Shown here in pieces: positions 6,620-13,201 of a stretch of 20,653 bases of DNA. The stretch's first letter is position 1; each line of letters starts with the position of its first letter. Origin of the DNA: Lachnospiraceae bacterium UBA1201 (GTDB lineage Bacteria; Bacillota; Clostridia; Lachnospirales; Lachnospiraceae); the NCBI GenBank assembly GCA_002309675.1, contig DBXX01000001.1:60781-81433 (forward strand), written 5' to 3'. The notes under the pieces are model-generated. The model did no database searches. It was given only the letters and a program-made list of their open reading frames with translations, and had not been told where the DNA came from. Made by a program: the position numbers and the translations under genes.

Positions 6620-7663
6620 ATGGCATTAGAAGAATACAAGGGCGTATATGTCTTTGCTCAGCAGGTAGACAATCAGTTAAGCAGCATCGCTTTTGAACTT
6701 ATCGGCAAGGGCAAGGATCTCGCAAAAGATTTAGGAACTGAAGTTACCGCCATTCTTGCAGGTTATCAGGTAGCAGACCTGGCTGACGAACTTGCAGCTT
6801 ATGGCGCAGATAAGGTCATCGTTATCGATGATCCTGAACTTAAGGATTACAGAACCGAGCCGTACGCACATGCGGTTGCTTCCGTAATTAAGGAATTCAA
6901 GCCGGACATCGTCCTGGTTGGTGCTACAGCGATCGGCCGTGACCTGGGTCCCCGCGTTTCCGCGAGAGTACACACCGGTCTTACCGCAGACTGCACGCAG
7001 CTCGATATCGGTGATTTCCCGCTCGTAGCGATCCCCGGTAAGGAGCAGCTTCACAACCAGCTCCTCATGACCCGTCCCGCTTTCGGTGGTAACACCATCG
7101 CTACCATCGCCTGCCCGAACTTCCGCCCTCAGATGGCTACCGTTCGTCCCGGCGTTATGCAGAAGCTTCCGAAGCAGGAAGGCGCTAAGGCTGAGATCAT
7201 TAACTACAACCCCGGCTTTACTCCGGATAACAAGTACGTTGAGATCCTGAAGGTCGTTAAGGCTGTTACCGATACCGTAGATATCATGGATGCTAAGATC
7301 CTCGTATCCGGCGGCCGTGGCGTAGGCAGCGCTGAGAACTTCAAGCTTCTTGAAGACCTTGCTGCTGTACTCGGCGGTACCGTAAGCTGCTCTCGTGCAG
7401 TTGTAGATGCAGGCTGGAAGCCGAAGGATCTGCAGGTAGGACAGACCGGTAAGACCGTTCGTCCTCACGTATATTTCGCGATCGGTATCTCCGGTGCGAT
7501 CCAGCACCTGGCAGGTATGGAAGAGTCCGACATCATCATTGCGATCAACAAGGATGAGACCGCTCCGATCTTCGAAGTTGCTGACTACGGCATCGTAGGC
7601 GACCTGAATAAGATCGTTCCTGCACTTACCGCTTCTTTGAAGGCAGAACTTGCAAATAAGTAA
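6620..7663 (+). CDS. etfA: Electron transfer flavoprotein, alpha subunit
   Basis: A 347-residue protein. The N-terminal domain runs to about residue 195. The C-terminal FAD-binding domain has SGGRGVGSAENF (230-241), SRAVVDAGW (258-266), QVGQTGKTVRP (272-282), GISGAIQH (289-296) and INKDETAPIFEVADYGIVGD (309-328), all standard FAD contacts. The chosen start is ATG 6620 (MALEEYKG), 11 bases after GGAG 6605-6608; in-frame GTG 6608 and ATG 6611 lie inside or touching that ribosome binding site and are unlikely. It is the last gene of the operon; a strong terminator follows at 7722. Confidence 0.96.
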   Translation: MALEEYKGVYVFAQQVDNQLSSIAFELIGKGKDLAKDLGTEVTAILAGYQVADLADELAAYGADKVIVIDDPELKDYRTEPYAHAVASVIKEFKPDIVLVGATAIGRDLGPRVSARVHTGLTADCTQLDIGDFPLVAIPGKEQLHNQLLMTRPAFGGNTIATIACPNFRPQMATVRPGVMQKLPKQEGAKAEIINYNPGFTPDNKYVEILKVVKAVTDTVDIMDAKILVSGGRGVGSAENFKLLEDLAAVLGGTVSCSRAVVDAGWKPKDLQVGQTGKTVRPHVYFAIGISGAIQHLAGMEESDIIIAINKDETAPIFEVADYGIVGDLNKIVPALTASLKAELANK

Positions 7664-7721
7664 TTGACCGGGGGATTTATCCCCTGCGGAAGACGTCGGT
7701 GATACCGGCGGGTTCCATACA

Positions 7722-7757
7722 CGGGCAGGGAGGTTTCTCTTCCTGCCCGCTCTTTAT
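7722..7757 (+). terminator. Terminator of the butyryl-CoA operon
   Basis: CGGGCAGG 7722-7729 pairs with CCTGCCCG 7742-7749, followed by CTCTTTAT. A second hairpin, GGGGAT with ATCCCC (7671-7684), lies just after the etfA stop and may stabilise the 3' end. Confidence 0.75.
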
Positions 7758-7812
7758 ATCGGGGCAATGCTCCTGAGCGGGCATTGATCTTCGTGAAACG
7801 GAGGTTTCTACA

Positions 7813-8541
7813 GTGAGTACCAGCACAAGTCAGGTCGCGCGTGGCGCGGGAAATCACAGAAAGCGTTCGAAGCGCAGTTCGTATATTTTCATCGGAGCTA
7901 TGGCGATCCTGGTCATCATAGCCGGCGTATTATGGCTCAAATCCGCTCCGTCGAAGGAAAAGAAGGGCAATAAGGACGGGTTCACGATCGTCAAAGGTAA
8001 GCATACGGTCGAGATCGTAGTAAAGAATTACGGCACGATCATGGTGGAACTGGATGCGGATGCCGCACCTACCACTGTGTCGAACTTTTTGGATCTGGCA
8101 AATGAGAAGTTTTACGATAACCTGACGTTTCATCGTATTCTTCCGGGCTTCGTGATCCAGGGAGGCGACCCGACCGGCACCGGTGCCGGTAAGGAAGGAC
8201 AGCGCACCATCCCCGGTGAGTTTCCGAACAACGATGTGGATAATCCGCTCCTGCACGAACGCGGAACCATTTCGATGGCTCGAAAGGTCGATCGTCAGAA
8301 CAGCCGTGCCTACATGAATACGGCGACGTCGCAGTTCTTCATCTGCCTGACGGACCAGCCGAGCCTGGACGGAAACTATGCCGCTTTCGGAAAGGTGATC
8401 GAGGGTATGGAGATCGTCGATCAGATCGCAGAGGAATGCGCAGGCGACGGTGATAACGGCGCGGTTTCGAAGGAGCGTCAGCCTGTCATCGAAAGGATCC
8501 GCGAAGTAATTCCCGGCGCAGATCTCTCGGACGACGACTGA
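7813..8541 (+). CDS. Membrane-anchored cyclophilin-type peptidyl-prolyl isomerase
   Basis: Catalyses cis-trans isomerisation of prolyl bonds to help proteins fold. Of 242 residues, the first 23 are basic, residues 24-43 form one hydrophobic segment, and there is no lipobox, so the protein should be anchored with its domain outside the membrane. The cyclophilin domain covers about residues 63-235: FHRILPGFVIQGGDP (106-120) holds the catalytic Arg and Gln, and ATSQFFICLTDQPSLDG (171-187) is the second signature. The start is GTG 7813 with GGAGG at 7800-7804. Terminators on both sides (7722 and 8584) make it a single-gene unit, though I see no clear promoter in the 55 bases before it. Extracytoplasmic folding is the likely role. 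Confidence 0.9.
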   Translation: MSTSTSQVARGAGNHRKRSKRSSYIFIGAMAILVIIAGVLWLKSAPSKEKKGNKDGFTIVKGKHTVEIVVKNYGTIMVELDADAAPTTVSNFLDLANEKFYDNLTFHRILPGFVIQGGDPTGTGAGKEGQRTIPGEFPNNDVDNPLLHERGTISMARKVDRQNSRAYMNTATSQFFICLTDQPSLDGNYAAFGKVIEGMEIVDQIAEECAGDGDNGAVSKERQPVIERIREVIPGADLSDDD

Positions 8542-8583
8542 TCGTATGTATTCATATAAATCATAGAAAATAATATAACGGAG

Positions 8584-8625
8584 CATCCCGGTGCGGTCTT
8601 GAACCGCGCCGGGATGTTTGCGTTT
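8584..8625 (+). terminator. Terminator of the cyclophilin gene
   Basis: CATCCCGG 8584-8591 pairs with CCGGGATG 8609-8616; GCGGT and ACCGC extend the stem inside. TTTGCGTTT follows. Confidence 0.8.
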
Positions 8626-8634
8626 ACATATGGA

Positions 8635-8745
8635 TTTACGAAAAAACGTAAAATATTTTAAAAAATTACGTAAATACGTATTGACATTGCCCTCAGGATG
8701 GTATATTATGTAATTACGGAACAACATAAATCAATTACGTAATTG
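8635..8745 (+). promoter_or_regulatory. Promoter with TTACGTAA palindrome array upstream of the ArsR-like gene
   Basis: TTGACA 8681-8686 and TATTAT 8704-8709 are separated by 17 bases. Around them lie repeated TTACGTAA-type sites: TTACG-AAAAAA-CGTAA near 8635-8651, TTACGTAA 8666-8673, TACGTA 8675-8680, GTAATTAC 8710-8717 just after the -10 box, and the perfect 14-base palindrome CAATTACGTAATTG 8732-8745. Sites flank both promoter boxes, the arrangement expected for repression by a dimeric winged-helix protein. The gene just downstream encodes one, so autoregulation is the simplest reading. Confidence 0.7.
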
Positions 8746-8787
8746 CAAACACACCGAAATTCACTTTACGATCAGGAGGTAAATATC

Positions 8788-9399
8788 ATGTCAAAGGATT
8801 ATGGAGTAGAGATCGAAGAGATCAAAAAACAACTGGAGGAATTGCAGCAGTTAGTTTCTTCCGTAATGATCGGCTCATCAAAGGAGCCGAATGAGAAGGT
8901 CGGAGATATAGAGAAGATGCAGAAAATGCACCCGAACGAGCATGTCAACGCGATCATGAACGAGATCCAGGATGCCGCGGGTACGAACGGACAGACCGGA
9001 GCCATCACATACATGGGCGTTTTTGCATCGGGCGGAAGACAGTCGAACTGGGTAAAACACCGCGTCAACACCGACGACCTGCTTAAACTCATCGCCGACA
9101 ACGTGGCGGAAAAGGTACTGGCCTGCCTGGGCAATGCGGACCGTCTGAAGATCCTGCTGGCGCTTTTAAAGAAGCCCATGAGTGTGGCAGAGCTGGTCAC
9201 GGAGTGCGAACTGAACTCCACCGGTCAGGCTTACCATCACATGAAGCCGCTTCTGGCGGCGGATCTGATCGCGGAGGAGACGAAGGGCATCTACATCGTG
9301 AAACCCTACCGGGTCCAGGGCATCATCATGCTTCTGGCAGGTATCTGCGATATGTACGATGAGACCTACGCGAAGAGCAACTGGGAAGCAGAAGAATAA
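8788..9399 (+). CDS. ArsR-like winged-helix transcriptional regulator
   Basis: A 203-residue protein with start ATG 8788 and AGGAGG at 8774-8779. Residues 5-30 are a likely coiled coil (EIEEIKKQLEELQQLVSSV). Residues about 108-180 form a winged helix: NADRLKILLALLKKPMSVAELVTECEL, then GQAYHHMKPLLAADLI with a wing after it, close to the ArsR fold. There is no CXC metal site of the ArsR/SmtB type, so a metal ligand is not supported. The segment TYMGVFASGGRQSNW (about 80-95) between coil and helix domain may be a ligand or dimer region; I do not recognise it. Palindromes around its promoter suggest that it controls itself. Other targets are unknown. Confidence 0.8.
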   Translation: MSKDYGVEIEEIKKQLEELQQLVSSVMIGSSKEPNEKVGDIEKMQKMHPNEHVNAIMNEIQDAAGTNGQTGAITYMGVFASGGRQSNWVKHRVNTDDLLKLIADNVAEKVLACLGNADRLKILLALLKKPMSVAELVTECELNSTGQAYHHMKPLLAADLIAEETKGIYIVKPYRVQGIIMLLAGICDMYDETYAKSNWEAEE

Positions 9400-9418
9400 A
9401 CCAAAGTCAAATGACCGG

Positions 9419-9450
9419 GAGGGTGTCGCACAGCGGCATCCTCTTTTGTC
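9419..9450 (+). terminator. Terminator of the ArsR-like gene
   Basis: GAGGGTGTCG 9419-9428 pairs with CGGCATCCTC 9434-9443 over ten positions, two of them wobbles, followed by TTTTGTC. Confidence 0.75.
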
Positions 9451-9473
9451 TTGCGAAACGGTGAAATCGCATC

Positions 9474-9520
9474 TTGACAAAGGGGGGACTATTGATGTAG
9501 AATAGACTACATAAATAGTC
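9474..9520 (+). promoter_or_regulatory. Promoter and operator dyad of the BlaI/M56 pair
   Basis: TTGACA 9474-9479 and TAGAAT 9498-9503 with an 18-base spacer. A long inverted repeat overlaps it: GACTATTGATGTAG 9487-9500 and CTACATAAATAGTC 9507-9520 are complementary except at one position and are separated by 6 bases. A shorter perfect dyad GACTA/TAGTC sits within the right half (9505-9520). A repressor bound here would cover the -10 box and start point. The TGTAG/CTACA half-sites resemble those of the BlaI/MecI family in sequence but not in spacing. Confidence 0.8.
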
Positions 9521-9532
9521 CGGAGGTATATT

Positions 9533-9883
9533 ATGAAGTTATTTGACAGCGAGATCAAACTGATGGAGATCATTTGGGCGAATGAACCGGTCAGCGCGAA
9601 GGAAGTCAGCAAGATCGCGGAAGCAGAGATCGGCTGGAATAAAAATACGACCTACACAATGATCAAAAAGGTGATCGATAAAGGATATGTGAAGCGGGAG
9701 GAGCCCGGCTTTATCTGCACGGCATTGATCAAAAAGGGAGAAGCGCAGAAGAGCGAAGCGAAGGGCCTCCTGGAGAAACTGTTCCACGGCTCGAAGAAAG
9801 CGTTGTTCTCGGCATTGTTGGAAGATGAGAAGCTCTCCGATGCGGAGATCGATGAATTGCGCGAACTGATCCAAAAGAGGTAG
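9533..9883 (+). CDS. BlaI/MecI/CopY-family repressor
   Basis: A 116-residue winged-helix protein, slightly shorter than BlaI of staphylococci. The N-terminal 70 residues match the family: LFDSEIKLMEIIWANEPVSAKEV, then TTYTMIKKVIDKGYVKREE, which holds the recognition helix and wing. The C-terminal helices (SEAKGLLEKLF onwards) are the usual dimer region. CGGAGG at 9520-9525 precedes ATG 9533. The M56 gene starts 4 bases after the stop, so the two are co-transcribed. In the known systems the M56 partner triggers cleavage of the repressor; here that is inferred from the pairing only. No beta-lactamase gene is in the window, so the regulated targets are unknown. Confidence 0.9.
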   Translation: MKLFDSEIKLMEIIWANEPVSAKEVSKIAEAEIGWNKNTTYTMIKKVIDKGYVKREEPGFICTALIKKGEAQKSEAKGLLEKLFHGSKKALFSALLEDEKLSDAEIDELRELIQKR

Positions 9884-9887
9884 GCTT

Positions 9888-10844
9888 ATGGATGTTGTTT
9901 TTTACTGGTTGCTCAATATGAGCATCCTAGCAACGGCGGTGGGCATTATAGTGCTCCTGATCCGAAAGATCCGGCCCATCCCCCGAAGGGGCATCGTCCT
10001 CCTTTGGGCCATCCCTCTGGTGCGTTTTTTGGTGCCGTTCGGTATCCGGTCCAAATTCAGCCTGCTGTCGATGCTTCCGAGATACGCGGTGCGGACCGTG
10101 CCCATCTCCGAATTAGTGGCGTTGCCCGCTCAGGGGCAGGGTTTTTTGGATGTCTTTCCTTCGGAGAAACCAGTGGCGATGACAAATATCGGAAGGTGGG
10201 CTATATCCTATAGACCGATGACATATAAGGTCGACCTTTTGGCCGACGTGTTCGATTATGCTTCGTTTGTTTGGGCTGTGATCGCCGCCGCCGTGCTTAT
10301 TACATTGACCTTGATCTATTTCGTCACAAAAGCGGAGCTACGGGGCGCGAAGCGCATGTATGACAATGTGTACAGCTCACAGAAGATCACATCGCCGGCG
10401 GTATACGGGATCCTGCGTCCCCGCATCATCATCCCGGAACATTTGCGCGATGCGGAGGGGTTGGACCTGATCCTGCTGCATGAAAAGCGGCACATTCGCC
10501 GCGGGGACAATTTCTGGCGCCTCCTGGCGTTTATCACGGCGGCGATCCACTGGTTTAATCCGTTCGTCTGGATATTCCTGAAATGCTTCCTCTCGGATGT
10601 CGAACTGGCGTGCGACGAGTCCGCGCTCGCGAAACTGCCGCGCGAGAAGCAAAAAGCTTACGCGTTGGAGCTTCTGAATGTCCAACAGAGTAAAACGGTG
10701 TTTGCGTCTGCCTTCGGCGGTGCGAAGATCCGTACCCGGATCGAGCACATCATCTCGTATAAAAAGATGACTGTGTTTTCTGCCCTTTTATTTGCAGCCT
10801 TCGTTGCGGCCGTCGCCTACATGCTGCTGACAAATGCGGCGTAG
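9888..10844 (+). CDS. M56-family membrane metalloprotease (BlaR1-like, no sensor domain)
   Basis: A 318-residue integral membrane protein. Hydrophobic segments lie near residues 6-25, 36-52, 126-147, 212-234 and 294-315. The zinc-protease motif HEKRH is at 198-202, and ELACDE at 239-244 carries the expected third zinc ligand, so catalysis looks intact. Classical BlaR1/MecR1 proteins are nearly twice as long because of a C-terminal extracellular penicillin-binding sensor; this one stops directly after the last membrane segment. It therefore lacks a beta-lactam sensor and must receive its signal through membrane segments, the loop at residues 53-120, or another protein. AGAGG at 9876-9880 serves as ribosome binding site inside the end of the repressor gene. 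Confidence 0.88.
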   Translation: MDVVFYWLLNMSILATAVGIIVLLIRKIRPIPRRGIVLLWAIPLVRFLVPFGIRSKFSLLSMLPRYAVRTVPISELVALPAQGQGFLDVFPSEKPVAMTNIGRWAISYRPMTYKVDLLADVFDYASFVWAVIAAAVLITLTLIYFVTKAELRGAKRMYDNVYSSQKITSPAVYGILRPRIIIPEHLRDAEGLDLILLHEKRHIRRGDNFWRLLAFITAAIHWFNPFVWIFLKCFLSDVELACDESALAKLPREKQKAYALELLNVQQSKTVFASAFGGAKIRTRIEHIISYKKMTVFSALLFAAFVAAVAYMLLTNAA

Positions 10845-10868
10845 TATTTTGAAAAAATGAATAAAACA

Positions 10869-10908
10869 ACAGGCCGTCCGGTATGTGACCGGACGGCCTG
10901 TGTTTTAT
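10869..10908. terminator. Bidirectional terminator between the M56 gene and buk
   Basis: ACAGGCCGTCCGGT 10869-10882 and ACCGGACGGCCTGT 10888-10901 form a perfect 14-pair stem with a 5-base loop. TTTTAT follows on the plus strand and, read on the minus strand, TTGTTTTAT follows, so it can serve both convergent units. Confidence 0.9.
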
Positions 10909-10926
10909 GTACTATTTAATAACTGA

Positions 10927-11994
10927 TCAATAGTTCATGGCTTCTTCTTCGCCGTTTACGACGCGGAGCGCGCCCTGGCACAGCGCCAGAAGTTCGTCCT
11001 CACCGGGATATACGGTGAACGGAGCGATGAAGCCTGCATATTCCTTAAGGTCTGCTACGACGTTCTTATCGTATGCTATACCACCGGTCAGGATGATCTG
11101 GTCTACCTTACCCTTCAGTACGCAAGCCATGGAACCGATGTCCTTAGCAACCTGGTAAACGAAAGCGTCGAAGATCTTCTTCGCTTCGGCATTGCCCTCG
11201 CCGATCCACTTCTCGACGTCGCGCATGTCGTTCGTGCCGAGGTAAGCGTTCAGGCCGGCACCGCCGACGAGCTTCTTATAAACCTCTGCCTCGGTGTATT
11301 TGCCGGAGAAGCACATCTTAACCAGTGCGCCGCTCGGAACTGCGCCTGCTCTCTCAGGGGAGAATGCGCCGTCGCCGTCGAGTGCATTGAACACGTCAAC
11401 GACCTTACCGCCAGTGTGTGCGCCTACGGAAACGCCGCCGCCCATGTGAACGACGATCAGGTTCAGGCTGTTGTAAGGAACGCCCTGCTCCTTCGCGTAG
11501 CGCTTCGCAACTGCCTTCTGGTTCAGTGCGTGGAAGACGGACTTGCGAGGCAGCTCCGGAACGCCGGAGTAGCGGGCTACGTCCTGCATCTCGTCAACTA
11601 CAACGGGGTCTACGATGAAGGACTTCGCGCCGATCTCGTCACCGATCTCACGGGCAATGATGCCGCCTAAGTTGGAAGCGTGCTGGCCGGAAACGCCGGC
11701 CTTTAAGTCTGCGAGGAGAGCGTCATTGACCGGATAGGTACCGCCCGGGATGGGGCGCAGCATACCGCCGCGGCCGACAACGACGTCCAGAGACTTGATG
11801 TCAAAATTTTTACGAGCCAGAAGATCCGTGATCAGGTTCTTACGGAAATCCTTCTGTGCTACGATGGAAGGGTAGGAAGAGATCTCCTCGGTGCTGTGAC
11901 GGAGGGTCTCCTCGAACAACAGGGTCTCATCCTCGAAAACACCGATCTTCGTGGAGGTGGAACCCGGGTTGATGATCAGAACTTTATGGGACAT
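10927..11994 (-). CDS. buk: Butyrate kinase
   Basis: Transfers phosphate from butyryl phosphate to ADP, giving butyrate and ATP: the energy-yielding last step of the pathway. A 355-residue acetokinase-fold protein of normal length. INPGSTSTKIGVF (8-20) is the phosphate-1 motif; GRGGMLRPIPGGTY (74-87) and HMGGGVSVGAH (183-193) are butyrate-kinase signatures; ILTGGIAY is the adenosine motif. It starts 19 bases after the ptb stop, with AAAGG/GCAGG upstream as ribosome binding site, and shares the ptb promoter. Acetate kinase is the nearest alternative, but the length, the motifs and the adjacent ptb argue for butyrate kinase. It may also act on branched-chain acyl phosphates. Confidence 0.96.
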   Translation of the reverse strand: MSHKVLIINPGSTSTKIGVFEDETLLFEETLRHSTEEISSYPSIVAQKDFRKNLITDLLARKNFDIKSLDVVVGRGGMLRPIPGGTYPVNDALLADLKAGVSGQHASNLGGIIAREIGDEIGAKSFIVDPVVVDEMQDVARYSGVPELPRKSVFHALNQKAVAKRYAKEQGVPYNSLNLIVVHMGGGVSVGAHTGGKVVDVFNALDGDGAFSPERAGAVPSGALVKMCFSGKYTEAEVYKKLVGGAGLNAYLGTNDMRDVEKWIGEGNAEAKKIFDAFVYQVAKDIGSMACVLKGKVDQIILTGGIAYDKNVVADLKEYAGFIAPFTVYPGEDELLALCQGALRVVNGEEEAMNY

Positions 11995-12013
11995 GGTACT
12001 ACCTGCCTTTCGA

Positions 12014-12928
12014 TTATTTGCTCATGGCGTTTGCAACGACTGCTGCGAGCGCGATGGAGTTGACCTTTACCTCGGTGGAGTCGGAACGGGAGGTCAGGAT
12101 GACCGGAACTGCGGTACCGCACAGGATGCAGCCGTTCTTCGCCTTCGTGGTGTGGGTCAATGTCTTATAAACCAGGTTACCGGAGTGGATGTCCGGGAAC
12201 AGAAGGATGTCCGCGTCGCCGACGATCTTACGTCCCTCAGCGCCCTTATGCTTAGCAGCCTCTGCGTCGATCGCGAGGTCTAAGGAAAGCGGTCCGTCGA
12301 TGATACACCCGGTGATCTCGCCGATTTCGTTCAGGCGGGTCAGCTCGGCAGCCTCAACGGTCTCCGGCATCTTCGGGTTAACGACCTCGACAGCGGCCAG
12401 AGGCGCGATCTTCGGGTTAGCGATGCCGCAAGCGTGTGCAACTTCGACTGCGTTGTGGATGATGCCTGCCTTTTCCTCGAGGGTCGGGTAGGTGTTGAAT
12501 GCAACATCGGTCAGGAACAGGAGCTGGTCGATGCCCGGAACCTCGAACAGTGCCACGTGGGACAGCTGGCGTCCGGTACGGAGACCTACTTCCTTATTCA
12601 ATACGCTCTTCAGGAACGACTTCGTGTCGATCTTTCCCTTCATGTACATATCTGCCTTGTGGTCGTGTACGAGAGAAACAGCAGCCAGGGTAGCCTCCTG
12701 CTCATCCTCGATATCTACGATCTCGATCCCGGTCAGGTCAATGGAAAGCTCCGCTGCGATCTCTTCGATCTTCTTCTTATCTCCTACGAGAATGGGCTCC
12801 GCGATGCCGCGTTCCTTTGCGATCTTAACCGCTTCGAGTACCGGACCGTCCTGAGCTACCGCTACGGCGACTTTTTTCATCTCACACTCGGAAAGGTGTG
12901 ACAAAAGTTGTTCAAATGAAGTGCTCAT
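12014..12928 (-). CDS. ptb: Phosphate butyryltransferase
   Basis: Converts butyryl-CoA and phosphate to butyryl phosphate and CoA, feeding Buk. The 304-residue protein has the phosphate acetyl/butyryltransferase fold; family segments include HKADMYMKGKIDTKSFLKSV, RTGRQLSHVALFEVP, LFLTDVAFNTYPTL, GPLSLDLAID and ILLFPDIHSGNLVYK. The length is typical of Ptb rather than of the longer phosphotransacetylases. AAGGAG (minus strand, 12936-12941) precedes the start by 7 bases. A clear promoter lies about 100 bases upstream, divergent from that of the GH5-like gene. With the butyryl-CoA operon on the same contig, the window codes for the full route from acetyl-CoA to butyrate. Confidence 0.96.
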   Translation of the reverse strand: MSTSFEQLLSHLSECEMKKVAVAVAQDGPVLEAVKIAKERGIAEPILVGDKKKIEEIAAELSIDLTGIEIVDIEDEQEATLAAVSLVHDHKADMYMKGKIDTKSFLKSVLNKEVGLRTGRQLSHVALFEVPGIDQLLFLTDVAFNTYPTLEEKAGIIHNAVEVAHACGIANPKIAPLAAVEVVNPKMPETVEAAELTRLNEIGEITGCIIDGPLSLDLAIDAEAAKHKGAEGRKIVGDADILLFPDIHSGNLVYKTLTHTTKAKNGCILCGTAVPVILTSRSDSTEVKVNSIALAAVVANAMSK

Positions 12929-13024
12929 CTTAGTTCTCCTTAGTTATATTTGGAATTCATTGTGTTTGCGGGCAATGCATAAGCGGCAGGAAAGCATCCG
13001 CCGGAAAAAACACCCGTAAAAATA

Positions 13025-13053
13025 ATCTTAACACCCCTGTGAAAAAACGTCAA
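13025..13053 (-). promoter_or_regulatory. Promoter of ptb-buk
   Basis: Read on the minus strand: TTGACG (13053-13048), a 17-base spacer, TAAGAT (13030-13025). The untranslated leader is then about 90 bases and holds no obvious terminator. Confidence 0.8.
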
Positions 13054-13095
13054 TAGATGCCTGGGATTTTTTGACTTTTTTGGCGGAAATTGACA

Positions 13096-13124
13096 TTGAA
13101 ATTCAAAATGAAATGTGCTAAGAT
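13096..13124 (+). promoter_or_regulatory. Promoter of the GH5-like gene
   Basis: TTGAAA 13096-13101, a 17-base spacer and TAAGAT 13119-13124, with TG at 13116-13117 making an extended -10. A better-looking TTGACA at 13090 is 23 bases from the -10 box and was not chosen. The -10 sequence is the same as that of the divergent ptb promoter. Confidence 0.7.
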
Positions 13125-13201
13125 AATCAAAGAAATGCCCTGGGGCGGTTCATTTTTTTCGAATGAACTGTCGCGGGTTAAAATATTGGAGGTCATTTCC
13201 T

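Noticed and set aside
10927..11994. Acetate kinase instead of butyrate kinase
   Set aside because: Shorter than acetate kinases, with butyrate-kinase-type segments, and directly follows ptb rather than pta.
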